Source: Paenibacillus xylanivorans
GTDB lineage: Bacteria; Bacillota; Bacilli; Paenibacillales; Paenibacillaceae
NCBI RefSeq assembly: GCF_001280595.1
Contig: NZ_LITU01000081.1
Location: 36,979 to 100,978 of the forward strand
Reading direction: 5' to 3'
Length of the DNA stretch: 64,000 bases
Below are positions 8,319 through 16,569 of this stretch, in pieces (positions within the stretch are counted from its first letter, which is position 1; each line of letters starts with the position of its first letter). Made by a program: the position numbers and the translations under genes. Below the pieces are notes generated by a model that saw only the letters and a program-made list of their open reading frames with translations, searched no databases and was not told the DNA's origin.

Positions 8319-9322
8319 CGATGTCTGCGCGAATTCGCAAGCAACGACTGGTTCTTCTGATCTGTTTGTTGCTGATTCTCATCACGGCTGTGGTTGGTAT
8401 GAGCTGGGGATATTCTTCATTGTCCTTCAAAAGGGTAATTCCGGTGTTATTTGGTCAAGGTACATTCAAAGAGGACTTTGTTCTGTTTTCTGTCCGATTG
8501 CCCCGGATTTTTATTACGTTATTGTCCGGTATGGCGCTTGCGCTGTCAGGGTCCATTTTGCAGAGTGTTACGCGCAATGACTTGGCCGATCCAGGCATCA
8601 TCGGGATCAATTCCGGTGCAGGTGTAGCCGTTGCGATCTTCTTTCTGTATTTCCCGATCGAACCTGGTACGTTCGTCTATATGTTGCCGTTAGCTGCTTT
8701 TATAGGCGCATTGCTAACTGCGGCGCTTATCTATGCGTTCTCCTATAGTCGAACAAAGGGACTTGATCCCATAAAAATGGTGCTGGTCGGGGTTGGATTT
8801 TCGATGGCGCTGTCAGGCATCATGATCGTCATCATATCTTCAGCTGAACGCTCCAAGGTTGATTTTATTGCCAAATGGATATCCGGTAACATATGGGGGG
8901 CAGACTGGCCGTTCATATGGGCCTTGCTGCCTTGGCTTATTATCTTGATCCCGCTCACCTTGTTTAGAACCAGACGGCTTGATTTGCTGGGACTGAACGA
9001 AGAAACGGCAATCGGAGTGGGGTTAAAGCTGGAGCGAGAACGGTTGGTACTTATTGTGATTGCTGTTGCTGCCGCCGCTTCTGCTGTATCCGTTACTGGT
9101 GGAATTGCGTTTATCGGTTTGATGGCTCCGCATATCGCCAAAGCGCTGGTCGGTCCACGTAACTCGTTATTTATTCCTGTTGCGGTTCTGCTTGGGGGCT
9201 GGCTTCTGTTAATAGCCGATACGGTTGGGCGTAATCTGGTTGATCCTGACGGAATTGCCGCAGGAATTATGGTATCCCTGATCGGTGTGCCTTATTTTGT
9301 TTATTTGTTATTGAAAAAGTAA
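8315..9322 (+). CDS. FecCD-family siderophore permease, second subunit
   Basis: 335 residues, FecCD family, with the same signatures as its partner (VRLPRIFITLLSGMALALSG, TRNDLADPGIIG, GGIAFIGLMAPHIAKALVG). ATG overlaps the stop of the first permease by 4 nt, so the two are translationally coupled, as expected for a heterodimeric channel like FeuB-FeuC. No ATPase gene follows; a terminator comes within 40 nt. Siderophore systems of this kind in Bacillus borrow a shared ATPase (FpiA/YusV), and I infer the same here. Confidence 0.92.
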   Translation: MTMSARIRKQRLVLLICLLLILITAVVGMSWGYSSLSFKRVIPVLFGQGTFKEDFVLFSVRLPRIFITLLSGMALALSGSILQSVTRNDLADPGIIGINSGAGVAVAIFFLYFPIEPGTFVYMLPLAAFIGALLTAALIYAFSYSRTKGLDPIKMVLVGVGFSMALSGIMIVIISSAERSKVDFIAKWISGNIWGADWPFIWALLPWLIILIPLTLFRTRRLDLLGLNEETAIGVGLKLERERLVLIVIAVAAAASAVSVTGGIAFIGLMAPHIAKALVGPRNSLFIPVAVLLGGWLLLIADTVGRNLVDPDGIAAGIMVSLIGVPYFVYLLLKK

Positions 9323-9360
9323 TCCAAAAAACGTTAGACTATTTGAACCGTAGCTAATCA

Positions 9361-9397
9361 GGCTATCTTTTGTCGTCAAGACAAGGGATAGCCTTTT
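9361..9397 (+). terminator. terminator of the siderophore uptake operon
   Basis: Stem GGCTATC...GATAGCC with an inner pairing TTGTC/GACAA, then TTTT. Confidence 0.8.
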
Positions 9398-9553
9398 ATT
9401 CGAGTTTTGACGTGGAGCTACTTAAACGTACTTATAGATCCATGCTAGTTTACTAACGTGAAGCTCAAGCTACCCGGTATGACTTGATTCGTGTGATAAG
9501 ATAAAATGAGATCAGCTTAAACCCATGCTAAAAGAGAGCAGGTGGAAATGACC

Positions 9554-10369
9554 ATGACAGATGTGGAACAATTAGCTTCAATATTTGCTGAAAATTCTTT
9601 TAAAATAGATGGAATCAATCGGCTGGTTTTGCAGCCCAAAAGTATATTGCGTGAATTCAGAACATTAAATCATGGATTTCTTTTTGTGGTACGGGGAGAA
9701 GCCAGCATGTCAGTGAATGGAACGGTATACGAGTTACAGCCCGGGTCCGTTTTTCACGCAGCACCAGGCATGCAATTGGACTCACAAGTGAATGGCCATT
9801 CAGAGTATGAATATTATTTACTGTTTTATAGTTTTGACCAATTGGAAGAGGGCGACAGCGTGCAGGAGTGCAGCTCTCATTTCAAATTGGACTCCGGGGC
9901 CAATCCAAGGGTGGTTGAATTACTGGTTATGCTGCAGGAACAACTGCACGCGCAAGGAGGGATTGGCAAACTTCGAGTCAAGGAGTTATTTTTGAGCATC
10001 ATGGTTCAGGTTTTCACAGGCTGCAGTCAACGGGAAAGTGGAACTTCGCTGAGTGAGAAGGTGATTGAGCAAGCCATCTCTTATATTCATGGACATTACA
10101 TGAATCTGCTGACACTCGACGAGTTAGCAGAGTTACATGGCATGAGTTCAAAGCGTTTTTCCTACTTTTTTCACAAATACACGGGATTCCGCCCCATCGA
10201 CTATGTCATCCATTACCGCATGGAGAGGGCGGGGGAGCTGCTGAAATCCGGTAGCTACTTGATTCGCGATGTTGCAATCAGTGTTGGTTATACTAATCCG
10301 CTCTATTTTAGTCGTATTTTTAAAAGTAAATTTGGTGTTTCTCCTTCGGAATACGCGCATCTGGATTAA
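9554..10369 (+). CDS. AraC-family transcriptional regulator with cupin domain
   Basis: 271 residues. N-terminal cupin half (about 15-130; FLFVVRGEASMSVNG, LQPGSVFHAAPG) and a C-terminal AraC domain with both helix-turn-helix motifs (LDELAELHGMSSKRFSYFFH and IRDVAISVGYTNPLYFSRIF, ending FGVSPSEYAH). The ATG at 9554 is chosen because AGGTGG lies 8 nt upstream; two earlier in-frame starts (9542, 9548) overlap that RBS. It lies between the siderophore transporter and the Fur-boxed reductase, so it may sense an iron-linked or redox-linked ligand, but nothing in the sequence fixes its effector or target. Confidence 0.88.
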   Translation: MTDVEQLASIFAENSFKIDGINRLVLQPKSILREFRTLNHGFLFVVRGEASMSVNGTVYELQPGSVFHAAPGMQLDSQVNGHSEYEYYLLFYSFDQLEEGDSVQECSSHFKLDSGANPRVVELLVMLQEQLHAQGGIGKLRVKELFLSIMVQVFTGCSQRESGTSLSEKVIEQAISYIHGHYMNLLTLDELAELHGMSSKRFSYFFHKYTGFRPIDYVIHYRMERAGELLKSGSYLIRDVAISVGYTNPLYFSRIFKSKFGVSPSEYAHLD

Positions 10370-10535
10370 GTAATCATACATATTCGCGCCTTGAAATTAT
10401 ACAATATATTCCATCTGTTGATCTCAATGAGATTTACCATTTTGCTCATGCTTCATGCTTTCATTAGACAATAATACATCTCAAATTGGTGATTTGTGCA
10501 TTCGCATTTCCAATGATCCTTGCTATAGTATTAAA

Positions 10536-10555
10536 TGATAATGAGAATCATTATT
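10536..10555 (+). promoter_or_regulatory. strong Fur box upstream of the NADP reductase gene
   Basis: GATAATGAGAATCATTATT at 10537-10555 matches 17 of 19 positions of the classical Fur box. It lies about 110 nt before the start codon. Confidence 0.9.
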
Positions 10556-10665
10556 ATAAAGGTTTGAAAGGTTGATAGAAGTGCGTTCTCGGCCGTTCAA
10601 ACCTTGCAGCAATAAATTGGATAAGATTGTTGGACAAAATCAATTCTGAAATGAGGGTATTCAAG

Positions 10666-11715
10666 ATGAAAGACCATGAAGTGTTTGATGTAACAATTAT
10701 TGGCGGTGGGCCTGCCGGATTATTTTCAGCTTTTTACAGCGGTTTGCGTGAAATGAAAACCAAAATTATTGAATTCCAACCCTATCTGGGTGGGAAGGTG
10801 CATGTGTATCCTGAGAAAATGATCTGGGATATAGGGGGGTTACAACCCGTTCCTGGCGCACAACTGATCGAACAAATGGTCAATCAGGGGCTTACTTTCC
10901 AACCAGAGGTTGTTCTTGGAGAAAAGGTCACGTCTATATCCAAAGATGAGCAAGGATACTTCGTACTGCACACCGCCTCAGATGAAGAACATTACTCCAA
11001 AACTGTGATTTTAGCTATTGGTGGAGGAATTCTGAAGCCGATTAAACTGGAGATTGAAGGCGCAGAACGCTTCGAGGTTACAAACTTACATTATACAGTC
11101 AAATCGCTCTCCCGCTTCAAGGACAAAACGGTTCTGATCTCGGGTGGTGGTAATGCGGCGATTGATTGGGCGAACGAACTCGCCCTTATTGCCAAGCAAG
11201 TCTATTTAACGTATCGGAAAGATACGCTGAAAGGTCATGAAGCTGAAATATCACGTCTGGAGAACAGTCCAGTGGAATGCTTGCTCAATACAACGATTGA
11301 GAAGCTGGTCGCCACAGACGATCATCAACAGATTGAGACGGTTGTGCTGAAACGTAATGAAGACGGAGCTTCACTGGAACTGGCCGTGGATGAGGTCATC
11401 ATTAACTACGGCTATGAGCGAGACAAGGAATTGCTGGTAAACAGTCATATTAAAATAGATATGAAGGATCATTGGATCGCAGGCACACCAGTCAGCGAGA
11501 CATCCGTACCGGGCATTTTTGCTGCGGGAGATATTTTGCATCATGAAGGAAAGCTTCATTTGATCGCAGGAGCGTTCCAAGACGCCGCCAATGCTGTGAA
11601 CAAAGCCAAACTGTACGTTGCACCCGAAGCCAATACACACGGGATGGTTTCCTCGCACAATGACTTGTTTACGCAGAAAAACCGTGAGCTGATGAAACAT
11701 CTATACACCAAATAA
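10666..11715 (+). CDS. ferredoxin/flavodoxin-NADP+ reductase, thioredoxin-reductase-like type 2
   Basis: 349 residues. An FAD site at the N-terminus (VTIIGGGPAGLFSAFY), a second nucleotide site in the middle (VLISGGGNAAIDWANEL) and a C-terminal FAD-contact motif (GIFAAGDILHHEGKLHLIAGAFQDAANAVNKA). No CxxC redox motif follows the FAD site, which separates it from thioredoxin reductase and puts it with Bacillus YumC/YcgT. It would pass electrons from NADPH to ferredoxin or flavodoxin. GAGGG 9 nt before ATG 10666 sets the start. The upstream Fur box marks it as an iron-starvation gene. My inference is that it supplies electrons for iron release from imported siderophores or replaces an iron-costly route. 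Confidence 0.9.
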   Translation: MKDHEVFDVTIIGGGPAGLFSAFYSGLREMKTKIIEFQPYLGGKVHVYPEKMIWDIGGLQPVPGAQLIEQMVNQGLTFQPEVVLGEKVTSISKDEQGYFVLHTASDEEHYSKTVILAIGGGILKPIKLEIEGAERFEVTNLHYTVKSLSRFKDKTVLISGGGNAAIDWANELALIAKQVYLTYRKDTLKGHEAEISRLENSPVECLLNTTIEKLVATDDHQQIETVVLKRNEDGASLELAVDEVIINYGYERDKELLVNSHIKIDMKDHWIAGTPVSETSVPGIFAAGDILHHEGKLHLIAGAFQDAANAVNKAKLYVAPEANTHGMVSSHNDLFTQKNRELMKHLYTK

Positions 11716-11765
11716 AATACACAAACCAGAATGGTCATCATAAAGTTTTTCTTTCAATATCAAAA

Positions 11766-11807
11766 AAACCGCTCACCCGTCAGCATGACGAGGAGCGGTT
11801 TCTTTTT
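11766..11807. terminator. bidirectional terminator between converging genes
   Basis: Stem AAACCGCTC/GAGCGGTTT with T runs on both strands; serves the reductase gene (+) and the monooxygenase gene (-). A second small hairpin (GCCGACGA/TCGTCGGT) follows at 11812-11830. Confidence 0.8.
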
Positions 11808-11862
11808 CACAAGCCGACGATTTCGTCGGTCTGCTTAACTAATTAATGTAAGGCTTCGTATT

Positions 11863-12159
11863 TTATCGTTTAACCGCTTCTCCGGCAAATACTTCAACGT
11901 TCATAGGAGCGGCCATGAATGCTGCTGCTTGTTGAACGAAAGCCTGGAAATGGGCACTTGCATTATGGGAAGCTGTAGCGGCTTCGTCCTTCCACAGCTC
12001 AATCATTGTGTAATGATGTTCGCGTTCAGTACTTTTGGCGAGATCATAGCTGATGTTGCCTTCTTCGTTGCGTGTTGCAGGGATCAGTACTTTTGTTGCT
12101 TCCAAAAAAGCTTGTTCCTGGTCTGGTTTAACTTGCAAGTGAGCGTGAATGATAATCAT
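11863..12159 (-). CDS. antibiotic biosynthesis monooxygenase (ABM)-family small protein
   Basis: 98 residues, a ferredoxin-like dimeric alpha-beta barrel fold: IIIHAHLQVKPDQEQAFLEA, then RNEEGNISYDL, HYTMIELWKDEAA and HFQAFVQQAAAF are the family landmarks. Start at ATG 12159, with GGAGG 9 nt upstream. Family members include quinol monooxygenases (YgiN) and proteins acting on reactive phenolics. It lies downstream of a nitroreductase and a MarR gene on the same strand, so it is likely the last gene of a quinone or electrophile stress unit. The substrate is not known. Confidence 0.85.
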   Translation of the reverse strand: MIIIHAHLQVKPDQEQAFLEATKVLIPATRNEEGNISYDLAKSTEREHHYTMIELWKDEAATASHNASAHFQAFVQQAAAFMAAPMNVEVFAGEAVKR

Positions 12160-12243
12160 AATATTCAACCTCCATTAGTGTATTAAAAATGTTGTTTGAT
12201 CCTGAACGTAAATGCTGCTTAACATGTAAAATGTTGCCTGATA

Positions 12244-12894
12244 TTATGCCCAAGTCGTAATTTTCTCAACAGGCAGACGGTAGGAAGGATGACCTTCTTT
12301 GGCCGCTTTACCGATCGAGATTAGCATTACAGGCTGGTAACGATCTTTGTCCATGCCGAAAGTTTCAGCAATTTGATCTTTCTCATAACCACCGATTGGG
12401 TTAGTATCATACCCATGAGCACGTGCAGCGAGCATCAATTGCATGGAAGCCAGACCTGCGTCAATCAGATTGACATCGCGAATAGCGGAAGCGGGCATGT
12501 TATCGTAGTATGGTTTAACAGCTTTCATTTGCATATCTTTGACTTCTTGTGGCATGTAACCAAGCTCAACCGCTTTGCTGAAGATTTCGTCCATGTGTTC
12601 CGCATTGTTCATGTCAATGAACACACCAATAACAGCGGCGGAAGTCAGTACCTGATTCTGATTGAATTTGGCAAGGGGAGCAAGCTTTTCTTTTCCTTCA
12701 GCCGTATCTACGACCAGAAAACGCCATGGTTGCATATTAACCGAAGAAGGTGCGCGTGAAGCTTCAGCCAAAATCTCTGTCATTTCTTCACGGCTGATTT
12801 TGACTTCAGGATCGTATAGTTTTACAGACCGGCGGCCGTAAGTAATTTCGTTAAAATCATTTGTCTTTTGAAAAGTGCTTTGGAATGTACTCAT
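12244..12894 (-). CDS. NAD(P)H-dependent nitroreductase-family flavoprotein
   Basis: 216 residues of the nitroreductase (FMN) family: YGRRSVKLYDPE at the N-terminus, EASRAPSSVNMQPWRFLVV as the FMN-contact segment, DAGLASMQLMLAARAHGYDTNPIGGY and the closing GKAAKEGHPSYRLPVEKI. Reduces nitro compounds or quinones by two electrons. The start has GAGGAG upstream. It begins 27 nt after the MarR gene ends, on the same strand, resembling the MhqR-MhqN or YodB-controlled nitroreductases of Bacillus. I infer that MarR represses it until quinone-like or other electrophiles appear. Confidence 0.9.
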   Translation of the reverse strand: MSTFQSTFQKTNDFNEITYGRRSVKLYDPEVKISREEMTEILAEASRAPSSVNMQPWRFLVVDTAEGKEKLAPLAKFNQNQVLTSAAVIGVFIDMNNAEHMDEIFSKAVELGYMPQEVKDMQMKAVKPYYDNMPASAIRDVNLIDAGLASMQLMLAARAHGYDTNPIGGYEKDQIAETFGMDKDRYQPVMLISIGKAAKEGHPSYRLPVEKITTWA

Positions 12895-12921
12895 GTATGG
12901 TTCTCTCCTCTATATATGGGT

Positions 12922-13341
12922 TTAGAAATTGTTTTGCATGCGTTCCAGGAAATCAGCAAGCATATGAATTTCTTCATCACTAAAATCCTGTAAAATCTGA
13001 TTGATAAAATTGGTTTTCTCGACTTTATAACCCTCGATTTGCTTCCGTCCTTCATCCGTAAGGCGGACAAAGGTAACTCGGTTGTCTTCCGGATTTTTAC
13101 GTCTGGTGACCATCGAATCGGCTTCAAGCTGCTTCAGATGGCGAGTGATCGCCGCACTGTCGATATTAATGATTTTTTGCAACATGGACTGATTAATTTC
13201 GTCAACCTGATCCAACTCATGTAAAATCTCAAAGCGAGATGAGCTGATGCCCGTACAGCGTTCGAACTTGGGGCTGATCTTGTTTCCCAGCCCGTTAAGC
13301 AGATTGATGATCTGCTCTTCCTTGGAAAAAACACGTGTCAT
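12922..13341 (-). CDS. MarR-family transcriptional repressor
   Basis: 139 residues. Winged helix with NQSMLQKIINIDSAAITRHLKQLEADSMVTRRKNPEDNR (read in pieces: recognition helix around SAAITRHLKQLE, wing with RKNPEDNRVTFVRLTDEG). A single Cys in FERCTGISSS near residue 32 lies where several MarR-type redox sensors have one, which hints at thiol sensing but does not prove it. ATG 13341 is set by GGGAGGT 6 nt upstream. It leads the unit MarR-nitroreductase-ABM. Palindromes at 13457-13490, upstream of the start, are candidate operators. Confidence 0.9.
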   Translation of the reverse strand: MTRVFSKEEQIINLLNGLGNKISPKFERCTGISSSRFEILHELDQVDEINQSMLQKIINIDSAAITRHLKQLEADSMVTRRKNPEDNRVTFVRLTDEGRKQIEGYKVEKTNFINQILQDFSDEEIHMLADFLERMQNNF

Positions 13342-13456
13342 GACTAGACCTCCCGGGTGAATCTCGACCATGAACAACGGCTTATGTGAACAAAATACAT
13401 AAAGTTGCCATTACACAGTGCCATTGCTTAGTCAGTGAAATCTGCTAAGTCAATCT

Positions 13457-13490
13457 TTGACGTATCAACTATTGACGCATCAACAGTTGA
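13457..13490. promoter_or_regulatory. clustered palindromes, candidate MarR operator
   Basis: TTGACGTATCAA (13457-13468) and TTGACGCATCAA (13472-13483) stand three bases apart, followed by TCAACAGTTGA (13480-13490). All share TTGA/TCAA half-sites. They lie 116 bp upstream of the MarR start, the usual place for autoregulation, and between it and the Fur-boxed relic on the other strand. Confidence 0.5.
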
Positions 13491-13638
13491 TGGCTCAATT
13501 AATATATCATGGCTGTTTTGATTTTGCAACAGGGTCGTCATGAGAAGATAAAACAATCTATTCCACAGCGATAGTCTTCTTGATTCCACAGATGTAGGAT
13601 ATCCATTCAAGCCACTTTATAACGATTTACATTGTAAT

Positions 13639-13653
13639 TGAGAATTATTATCA
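13639..13653 (+). promoter_or_regulatory. Fur box upstream of a decayed AraC gene
   Basis: TGAGAATTATTATCA differs from the 7-1-7 Fur site at one base. The gene it would control is broken. Confidence 0.85.
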
Positions 13654-13677
13654 ATTATAATGAAAGGTAATGTACAT

Positions 13678-14365
13678 ATGGATGAAATTGACGTCACAGA
13701 AGTGCCTATCTATATGTGATTGATGGATCTGCTGTAGTAAGAATGGATCAGCAAAGGTACATCGTGGATGGGTTCATATTGTTCACGGGGGAAAGCTGGC
13801 TAACGTAAACATCAAGACCGATTCAGGTCTTGTTTATTATATGATTCTGTACAAAGCGATTCTGGCGCTTCCCTGTCGGATGGAAATTCAGCATTTGATG
13901 GAAAATGAACGTCCTTTCCAAGATCAATATTCGCTTATACCGACCAACCCATTGGTTAAGTATCAATATATCAGAACGCTGTTTGGCTCATGTTACTTTG
14001 GTATGTTGGAATAACATGTGTGCGAAGGTACTCGCGATATTGTTTAATGTTCTGTTTGGATATATGAAAGCTGAGTGCAACGTAATTGGTGTTATCAAGG
14101 GATTTCATAATGTATACTCATTACCTGGATTGGAGTGATGACTCATGGTTGATGTTCTTGCTCTTTATATGTTAAAACCGTTTAGCATCCATCACTACCC
14201 TAATCAGGAGTATTTATATCACATTAAGGAGGATGTCCAGTACTGGCAAGTGGGCAATTCAGTGTAACGGAAGCTGCACATCAGGTGGGGTATGCCAACT
14301 GCAGTTATTTCATCAGCCGATTCAGGCAAACGTACGGGTATAATCCAAGCAAACTCAAGAAATAA
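13678..14365 (+). pseudogene. decayed AraC-family regulator
   Basis: The clearest remnant is at the end: a frame reading FSVTEAAHQVGYANCSYFIS then RFRQTYGYNPSKLKK and TAA, which is the second helix-turn-helix and the tail of an AraC regulator. Upstream, pieces in different frames look like an N-terminal sensing domain (YLYVIDGSAVVRMDQQRYIV, then GKLANVNIKTDSGLVYYMIL in another frame), broken by stops and frame changes. ATG 13678 gives only 13 codons. The first helix-turn-helix is not recognisable. By its Fur box and its place it was probably an iron-responsive regulator of siderophore or metal uptake. Confidence 0.75.
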
Positions 14366-14416
14366 GAGGGGTAGGTCTCTTTGCAATGAATTAGACTTTC
14401 CTATATACTTCTAGCT

Positions 14417-14426
14417 ATTGATCAAT
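14417..14426. promoter_or_regulatory. ATTGATCAAT palindrome before the TetR gene
   Basis: Perfect 10-bp palindrome within CTATTGATCAATTAATTA, 31 bp before the TetR start codon. The same core occurs twice before the neighbouring reductase gene. Confidence 0.6.
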
Positions 14427-14456
14427 TAATTACTATTGAATGGAGGTGTGATTATC

Positions 14457-14978
14457 ATGGCTAAAGATGCAGCGGTGTCGGTTAATCGACGTAGTGATAT
14501 CATATCCGCAGCGATTGAAGTGTTTGCTGAAATCGGCTATTTCCGAGCGACCACAGCTCAGGTGGCAGAAAGGGCCAACATTTCGCAACCGTATATCTTT
14601 CGTTTTTTCAGAACCAAAGAAGCTTTGCTGTTAACAGCACTGGAGGTATCCTGGACACGAGTAATTGATTCATTCCGATCGGTGGTGGAGACAGCTACTC
14701 CAGATCAGTTGGAGAATGAGTTGACTGAAGCTTATGAAGAGATTATTCAATCTCACAAGAACGAAATTTTGCTGCAAATGCAAGCGCAGACGGTTCAGGA
14801 AGAAGTCATCCGTCAAGCAATGCAAAAAGGATTTACTGAGGTGCGAGATATGGTATTGGAAGCTTTCACAGCGGCAGGCGTTGCCAATCCAAAGCAAAAA
14901 ACGTTGATATTTCTGGCAATAGGCATGTTATGTAATGTATCGAAGGCACTGGATTTGCCAGCGCTTATGGATAGATAG
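14457..14978 (+). CDS. TetR-family transcriptional regulator
   Basis: 173 residues. N-terminal TetR helix-turn-helix (about 10-55: DIISAAIEVFAEIGYFRATT, AQVAERANISQPYIFRFFRT), then a helical ligand domain. ATG 14457 is chosen because GGAGGT stands 10 nt upstream; an in-frame start at 14436 lies before the RBS. Palindromes with core ATTGATCAAT occur just before it and twice in front of the next gene, so it probably represses itself and that reductase. The C-terminal domain gives no clue to the ligand. Confidence 0.9.
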   Translation: MAKDAAVSVNRRSDIISAAIEVFAEIGYFRATTAQVAERANISQPYIFRFFRTKEALLLTALEVSWTRVIDSFRSVVETATPDQLENELTEAYEEIIQSHKNEILLQMQAQTVQEEVIRQAMQKGFTEVRDMVLEAFTAAGVANPKQKTLIFLAIGMLCNVSKALDLPALMDR

Positions 14979-15005
14979 AAAGGGGAAGTGTCCCTTTTTT
15001 CATTT

Positions 15006-15075
15006 TAGTTATTGATCAATCACTAATTTAGGTTATATTGTGCTTAAGTAAGTAATTGATCAATAACTAATTGAG
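15006..15075 (+). promoter_or_regulatory. promoter with two TetR-type operators
   Basis: Cores ATTGATCAAT at 15011-15020 and 15055-15064 lie in near-identical 22-bp segments in opposite orientation (TTAGTTATTGATCAATCACT and, read on the other strand of the second, TTAGTTATTGATCAATTACT). A -35 TTGATC (15012-15017) and -10 TATATT (15034-15039), 16 bp apart, fall inside the first site, so binding would hide the promoter. Confidence 0.7.
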
Positions 15076-15094
15076 AGAAAGAGGTTGAGATGAA

Positions 15095-16047
15095 ATGAAA
15101 AGAGCAATTGTGGTTGGGGCAACAGGTGGAACGGGTGCAGCAATTACAGAGGAATTGATTAAACGTGGCATTCCTACAATTATATTTGGCCGCTCACGTC
15201 AAAAACTGGAGCAACTTGCTGTGAAGCTGGGATCTCCTGATTACCTACAGATCGCTGTGGGGGATGCGTTCCGACCCGATGATGTTGCAGCTGCTTCACT
15301 AGGAGTCGATGTAATGTTTCACTGTGCGAATGTACCTTACAACGAAATGGAGAGCAGATTGATCCCTCTGGGTGAATCCGTCATGGAGGCGGCAGAACAA
15401 TTGGGCCTGAAGGTGGTCGTCATTGACGGGATTTATCCTTATGGCAGAAGACAAATGAACGAAGTGACTGAAGAACATCCAAAGCAGCCGCATCTCGAAA
15501 AGGAAAGACCCGCCTTGCTTATGAGCAAATGTTATTTAGCAGCCAATGGCGTAAAGCGCAAGTCATGATTGTTCGCTTGCCTGATTATTATGGCCCAACT
15601 GCCAATCAGGCTTCTTACCTGGGGTCCACGCTTGAAGCAATAGCGGAGGGGAAAATGACTTTTTTTGTCGGAACGATGAAAATACCACGAGAATATATCT
15701 ATTTACCAGATGCAGCGGTCATGGTTGTGGAGTTGGCACGCAGAGATGATGCCTATCGGCAAAACTGGAATATCCCTGGTGCTGGCATAATATCGGGCAA
15801 GGAAATCGTACGTATTGCACAACAGGCCGCAGGTAAGGCGAAACCGGTGATAGCACTTGGAAAAACAGGACTTTCGCTGCTTGGTTTAGCCGTACCGATA
15901 ATGAAAGAAATTGTTGAAATGTTGTATTTGACAGAAGAACCGCTTGTGTTGAGTAAAAAGAAATACGAGGCCAGCATTGGGCCGGTGAAGATGACTTCTT
16001 TTGAAGAAGGGATTGCAGGGACGATAGGTGAGCTGCAAAAGAAATAA
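15095..16047 (+). pseudogene. frameshifted NAD(P)-binding reductase/epimerase
   Basis: One protein split over two frames. The first part (15095-15568) starts with the Rossmann motif VVGATGGTGAAI and runs to about EEHPKQPH. From near 15500 the homologous sequence continues in the next frame (KGKTRLAYEQMLFSSQWRKA, VMIVRLPDYYGPTA, IPREYIYLPDAA, WNIPGAGIISGKEI) to TAA at 16047. Restoring one base near 15500 would give a single protein of about 316 residues, typical of extended short-chain NAD(P)-binding reductases of the NmrA/epimerase type. It is either a fresh mutation or a sequencing error. RBS GAAAGAGG precedes the start. It lies behind the shared TetR operators, so it is the likely target of that regulator. 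Confidence 0.8.
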
Positions 16048-16204
16048 ATGTGTTATGTAGATTTGTAGTTTTGTAATTAATCAATCAATAAATAAAATGT
16101 ATTAGGATTCCTTTGATGCTCACGACCTAAACTAAAATGGTGAATGCTGACTTGACTTCATTAATGGGCGGCATTCCATTTATCTGAACTAAAACAACAC
16201 GAAA

Positions 16205-16255
16205 ACAGATCCGGGTTGGATCGACCGTTAATATCCAACCTGATCTGTCTTTTTT
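16205..16255 (+). terminator. terminator after the frameshifted reductase
   Basis: Long stem ACAGATC..GGTTGGAT/ATCCAACC..GATCTGT followed by a run of T. Confidence 0.85.
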
Positions 16256-16569
16256 ACATACAGGACAAAGTCTTTAAAATTTGGTGTTTCGTTATAGTTA
16301 ACAAGTATGTTAGAAATTTTTAGGTGTTGTGACAAGAAATCTGCCGTCATATTCAAAAAAATGACCCTAACTCTTATAATAACGCTAATCCTTATGAAGA
16401 TGATGTAAGGAATTGAGACGGAGTCGTCGTCTATATCCATATGGTAACGAAATTAGAATGCTTTGAACTTACGGATTATCGATCAATTGAATAGATTCTC
16501 ACATAAAACTGACATTTAATAAGGACTCCGTATTCGTAAATATACAGTAGAAGTTGAAAGGGTTGAGGG
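16256..16569. other. intergenic region, 314 bp
   Basis: AT-rich, with no convincing gene on either strand. A short open frame on the minus strand (16228-16440) overlaps the terminator and has no RBS. It holds the promoter region of the following flavoprotein, but I see no clear operator. Confidence 0.4.

Noticed and set aside
13428-13610. 60-codon minus-strand open frame upstream of the MarR gene
   Set aside because: Its repeats (VDASIVDTSKID) come from the palindromic DNA there; no RBS, no family.
15490-15520. Programmed ribosomal frameshift in the reductase gene
   Set aside because: No X-XXY-YYZ slippery heptamer with a downstream hairpin was seen; a simple indel explains the two frames.
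16228-16440. 70-codon minus-strand frame after the frameshifted reductase
   Set aside because: It overlaps a clear terminator and the product matches nothing.
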